NCBI RefSeq assembly: GCF_000416965.1 | Contig: NZ_ATCL01000017.1 | Span: 45,443 to 109,442, forward strand | DNA: 64,000 nucleotides | Direction of reading: 5' to 3' | Source of the DNA: Exiguobacterium chiriqhucha RW-2 | GTDB taxonomy: Bacteria > Bacillota > Bacilli > Exiguobacteriales > Exiguobacteriaceae | Shown here: piece by piece, positions 61,764 to 64,000 of the stretch | How positions within the stretch are numbered: the first letter of the stretch is position 1 | How the letters are laid out: every line of letters starts with the position of its first letter | Notes under the pieces: model-generated | Told to the model about the DNA's origin: nothing | The model's input: the letters and a program-made list of their open reading frames with translations, nothing else | The model's database searches: none | Position numbers and translations under genes: made by a program

Positions 61764-61798
61764 GAGCCGAGATTCTCACGAATCCGGCTCTTTTTTAT
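61763..61798. terminator. Terminator between the peptide gene and trmL
   Basis: AGAGCCG-AGATT / AATC-CGGCTCT hairpin followed by T6 on the plus strand; may also serve trmL. Confidence 0.85.
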
Positions 61799-62268
61799 TT
61801 CAACCCAGCATATCCTTGTTGGCGGAGCGCCTCATAGACGATAATCGCCGCCGTGTTCGAGACGTTGAGCGATCGCACGAGGTTCGATTGCGGCAAGCGG
61901 ATGCAACGGTCGAGGTTATTCTCGATCACTTCCATCGGCAACCCTTTCGTCTCGCGACCGAAGACGAAGAAATAGTCTTTGTCGACCGCAGACACGTCGA
62001 GGTCACTCGGGTACTGTTCCCCGTACTTCGTAATGTAAAAGAACTCTCCGTCCGGGTGCTTGGCCCACAGTTCGTCAAGCGAATCGTGATACCGCACGTC
62101 GACGAACTGCCAATAATCGAGCCCGGCTCGTTTGAGCATTTTATCGTCTGTCGAAAAACCTAACGGACGAATCAAATGAAGCACCGAATTCGTCGCAGCA
62201 CATGTGCGCGAGACGTTACCTGTATTCGCCGGGATTTCTGGTTGGAACATTACTACATGGATTGCCAT
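61795..62268 (-). CDS. trmL: TrmL, tRNA (cytidine/uridine-34-2'-O)-methyltransferase
   Basis: 157 residues, SPOUT family. VVMFQPEIPANTGNVSRTCAATN (N-terminal motif), FVFGRETKGLP (motif 2) and IRLPQSNLVRSLNVSNTAAIIVYEALRQ (motif 3, knot). Methylates the wobble ribose in tRNA-Leu. GAGGAG precedes the ATG, and ogt ends 10 bases upstream. Confidence 0.95.
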   Translation of the reverse strand: MAIHVVMFQPEIPANTGNVSRTCAATNSVLHLIRPLGFSTDDKMLKRAGLDYWQFVDVRYHDSLDELWAKHPDGEFFYITKYGEQYPSDLDVSAVDKDYFFVFGRETKGLPMEVIENNLDRCIRLPQSNLVRSLNVSNTAAIIVYEALRQQGYAGLK

Positions 62269-62278
62269 AATCTACTCC

Positions 62279-62722
62279 TCACTTCACTTGTTCGAGATCA
62301 AGTAATCGTTGTTTTTGATGAATACCGCCACCGAAACCGGTCAGTTGTCCTCCGCTACCGACGACCCGATGGCACGGGAAAATGACGGGCAACGGATTCC
62401 GGTTCAGTGCCTGGCCGACCGCACGAACCGCTTTTGGTCGTCCGATTTGTTCGGCGATTTGTTTGTACGTCCGCGTCTCTCCGAACGGGATTGTTAAGAG
62501 CGCGTCCCATACTTCTTGCTGAAAGACGGTCCCGTTCATCTCGATCCACTCGCGGTCAGACGGTTGAAGCCCGTCTTGTTCGACACGCTCGATCAGTTCG
62601 GTCAGCCAAGCTGGTGCCGAACCATCATCCGCTTCCGTCTCCGCAAAGTCTAACGCACATAGCTTTCCATTGGCGTTCAATTCATAGCCTAATGTTCCCC
62701 ATTTAGATGACACGGTCTTCAT
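62279..62722 (-). CDS. ogt: Methylated-DNA-protein cysteine methyltransferase
   Basis: 147 residues. Acceptor Cys in VIFPCHRVVGSGGQLTGFGGG, and the HTH region TIPFGETRTYKQIAEQIG. Repairs O6-methylguanine by suicide transfer. There is no Ada-type N-terminal domain. AGGAG lies 7 bases before this ATG; it starts inside the queG 3' end (20-base overlap). Confidence 0.93.
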   Translation of the reverse strand: MKTVSSKWGTLGYELNANGKLCALDFAETEADDGSAPAWLTELIERVEQDGLQPSDREWIEMNGTVFQQEVWDALLTIPFGETRTYKQIAEQIGRPKAVRAVGQALNRNPLPVIFPCHRVVGSGGQLTGFGGGIHQKQRLLDLEQVK

Positions 62723-63860
62723 GACTCCACTCCTCTCGGAATAATCGAATCTCTTCATGTACGAGCTCCGACGTCTCCGTCGACTCGATCTGTTGATAAA
62801 TCGTCTCGGCTTCGGCTCCAAGAATCGCCCCGATTGCCCAGACCGCTGTCGCCCGCATGTCTTCGCGCTCATCCTGTTGGATGAAGTCTTCGAGCACCGG
62901 CACGGCTGACGGTTCCCGATAATGGGCCAACGCTAAAATCGCATTTCGCTGAATCGGTTTTTTCCCGCGCCATGCGCCAGACAGATGACCGAACTTTGCT
63001 TTGAACTCGCGATTGCTCATATTCAAGAGCGGGACGAGCAACGGTTTGACGATTTCCGCTTCCGGAATCAGTTCCTCATGATGACGCCAGTCCTTCTTCC
63101 GATTATACGGACAGACTTGTTGGCACGTGTCACAGCCGTATAGCCGTCCGCCGAGCTTCGAGCGGAACTCGCGTGGCATGAGCGTCTTCATTTGCGTCAA
63201 ATAGGCGATGCAACGTTTTGCGTCGAGCACACCCGGTTCGATGAGCGCCGTCGTCGGACATGACGTCATGCATTTCGTACATTCTCCGCACCCGTCCTCA
63301 ATCATCTCATCCGGTGGTAAGTATGTGTCCAGGATCATCTCGCCTAGATAGAGGTACGACCCCTTCTCGGGCGAAATGATGGAACAGTTCTTGCCGCTGA
63401 AGCCGATTCCGGCCCGTTCGGCCACCGCCCGATCGACAAGCTCTCCCGTATCGACCATCGAGCGTGTCCGGACGCCCGGGACGAGCTGTTCAATATACGC
63501 CTGCAATTGTTCGAGTCTCGAGCCAACAGCGCGATGGTAGTCGAGCCCCCACGATGCCCGGGCGAACAAACCGCGGCGCTCATCGGCCACACTACGCGGC
63601 GCGTCCTTCAATTTGCTCGGATACAAGATGGCGATTGCAATAATCGACTGCGCTTCTTCAAGTAACAGCGTCGGTGTCGTCCGTTTGTCCAAGTCAGGCT
63701 CCTCGAACCCCGAAGCGAATCCCTTTTCTTGCTGCTTCACGAGACGTTGCTTCATGACGATGAACGGGTCGGCCGTCGTCACTTTCAACTCGTCAATCCC
63801 AATCGTCGTCGCGTACGCCACAATCTTCTGTTTAAGTCTTTCCGGGCTCATCCCGTTCAT
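62703..63860 (-). CDS. queG: QueG, epoxyqueuosine reductase
   Basis: 385 residues. Cobalamin-binding N-terminal domain; Fe4S4 motifs CGECTKCMTSCP and CDTCQQVCP; C-terminal HEAT repeats (RNAILALAHYREPSAVPVLEDFI) that bind tRNA. It performs the last step of queuosine synthesis on tRNA. GAGGTG precedes the ATG. With trmL, two tRNA modification genes lie in one operon; other queuosine genes are not present here. Confidence 0.95.
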   Translation of the reverse strand: MNGMSPERLKQKIVAYATTIGIDELKVTTADPFIVMKQRLVKQQEKGFASGFEEPDLDKRTTPTLLLEEAQSIIAIAILYPSKLKDAPRSVADERRGLFARASWGLDYHRAVGSRLEQLQAYIEQLVPGVRTRSMVDTGELVDRAVAERAGIGFSGKNCSIISPEKGSYLYLGEMILDTYLPPDEMIEDGCGECTKCMTSCPTTALIEPGVLDAKRCIAYLTQMKTLMPREFRSKLGGRLYGCDTCQQVCPYNRKKDWRHHEELIPEAEIVKPLLVPLLNMSNREFKAKFGHLSGAWRGKKPIQRNAILALAHYREPSAVPVLEDFIQQDEREDMRATAVWAIGAILGAEAETIYQQIESTETSELVHEEIRLFREEWSHEDRVI

Positions 63861-63891
63861 CGAATCACCTCTTTCATGCCTATTTTCGCAT

Positions 63892-63926
63892 ACAAAAAAT
63901 CTCCCCGCCAGTCGGCAGAGAGATGA
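63892..63926 (-). terminator. Terminator after tRNA-Gly
   Basis: ATCTC...GCCGACTGGC...GAGAT hairpin on the minus strand followed by T6, between the tRNA and queG. Confidence 0.75.
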
Positions 63927-63929
63927 TGA

Positions 63930-64000
63930 AGCGGGTGAAGAGAATCGAACTCTCGTCATCAGCTTGGAAGGCTGAGGTTTTACCATTAAACTACACCCGC
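63930..64000 (-). tRNA. tRNA-Gly, anticodon TCC
   Basis: 71 bases. Acceptor GCGGGTG/CACCCGC, anticodon stem TCAGC/GCTGA with loop CTTCCAA giving anticodon TCC (codon GGA), T-loop TTCGATT, discriminator T. CCA is not encoded. The gene ends exactly at the window edge. Confidence 0.95.

Noticed and set aside
1..64000. Search by eye for CRISPR arrays, insertion sequences, prophage genes and defence islands
   Set aside because: No direct-repeat arrays, transposase-like proteins, integrases or long terminal repeats were found. The gene content is core chromosome.

Overview
The window reads as chromosomal backbone of a low-to-mid GC Firmicute of the order Bacillales. The gene families match Bacillus subtilis closely (AddAB, ComK, CssRS, CsoR/CopAZ, HemEHY, TnrA, EcsAB, Hit, ScoC, PrsA, YhaM, YheAB, YisL). 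I infer Exiguobacterium or a near relative from the combination of protein styles, from strong AGGAGG ribosome sites and from many TTG/GTG starts; 16S or whole-genome comparison would settle it. Coding density is very high: there is no gene-free stretch over 300 bases, and I see no insertion sequence, prophage, CRISPR array or rRNA. One tRNA-Gly sits at the right edge.

Layout, left to right. 1-4.2 kb: the end of a methyltransferase, yisL, and a two-component pair (large sensor kinase plus stand-alone receiver). 4.3-11.3 kb: addBA recombination nuclease. 11.5-12.7 kb: truncated globin and two small unknown proteins. 12.8-16.5 kb: an RND exporter and comK, whose 3' end looks frameshifted. 16.6-18.6 kb: cssRS secretion-stress system. 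18.7-21.6 kb: a 30-residue membrane peptide gene with a Fur-like box, then the csoR-copA-copZ copper operon. 21.7-25.9 kb: lcfB, a PTS IIA-like protein without its active-site His, lplJ and a HAD phosphatase. 26.0-29.4 kb: the late haem genes hemE-hemH-hemY. 29.5-31.2 kb: tnrA and amtB, divergent, with a TnrA box between them. 31.3-41.6 kb: ecsAB, a GlsB-type stress protein, hit, yhaH, scoC, yhaI, prsA, yhaM, corA, dinB and a YhzD-like gene. 41.7-46.5 kb: a lipoprotein, an SLC13 carboxylate transporter, yheAB and a PucR-type regulator. 46.6-49.2 kb: an MsmX-type sugar ABC ATPase, then an amino-acid ABC binding protein and permease with no ATPase of their own. 49.3-60.1 kb: phosphoglucomutase, sulfurtransferase, glycogen operon glgCDAP (no glgB) and a class A PBP. 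60.1-64 kb: an NlpC/P60-like protein with a membrane partner, a second 30-residue membrane peptide, trmL, ogt, queG and tRNA-Gly.

From memory, much of this order (yheAB, yhaM, prsA, scoC, yhaH, hit, ecsAB, hemEHY, lplJ, lcfB, comK, addBA, yisL) follows one arc of the B. subtilis chromosome. The copper, cssRS, glycogen and corA/dinB blocks lie elsewhere there or are additions.

Regulatory sites are unusually legible. Visible sites include a perfect LexA box at dinB, a perfect TnrA box placed near -50 of amtB, and a CsoR-type operator inside a near-consensus promoter. There is a FadR-like box at lcfB and a PerR-like box at hemE. Four catabolite (cre) sites sit at the PTS-like gene, the SLC13 gene, msmX and glgC, and a sigma-B-like promoter precedes the GlsB gene. 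Two further palindromes with no assigned regulator lie inside promoter spacers (yisL and the YhzD-like gene). Together the genes cover carbon storage and catabolite control, nitrogen and metal homeostasis, protein secretion and quality control, DNA repair and competence.
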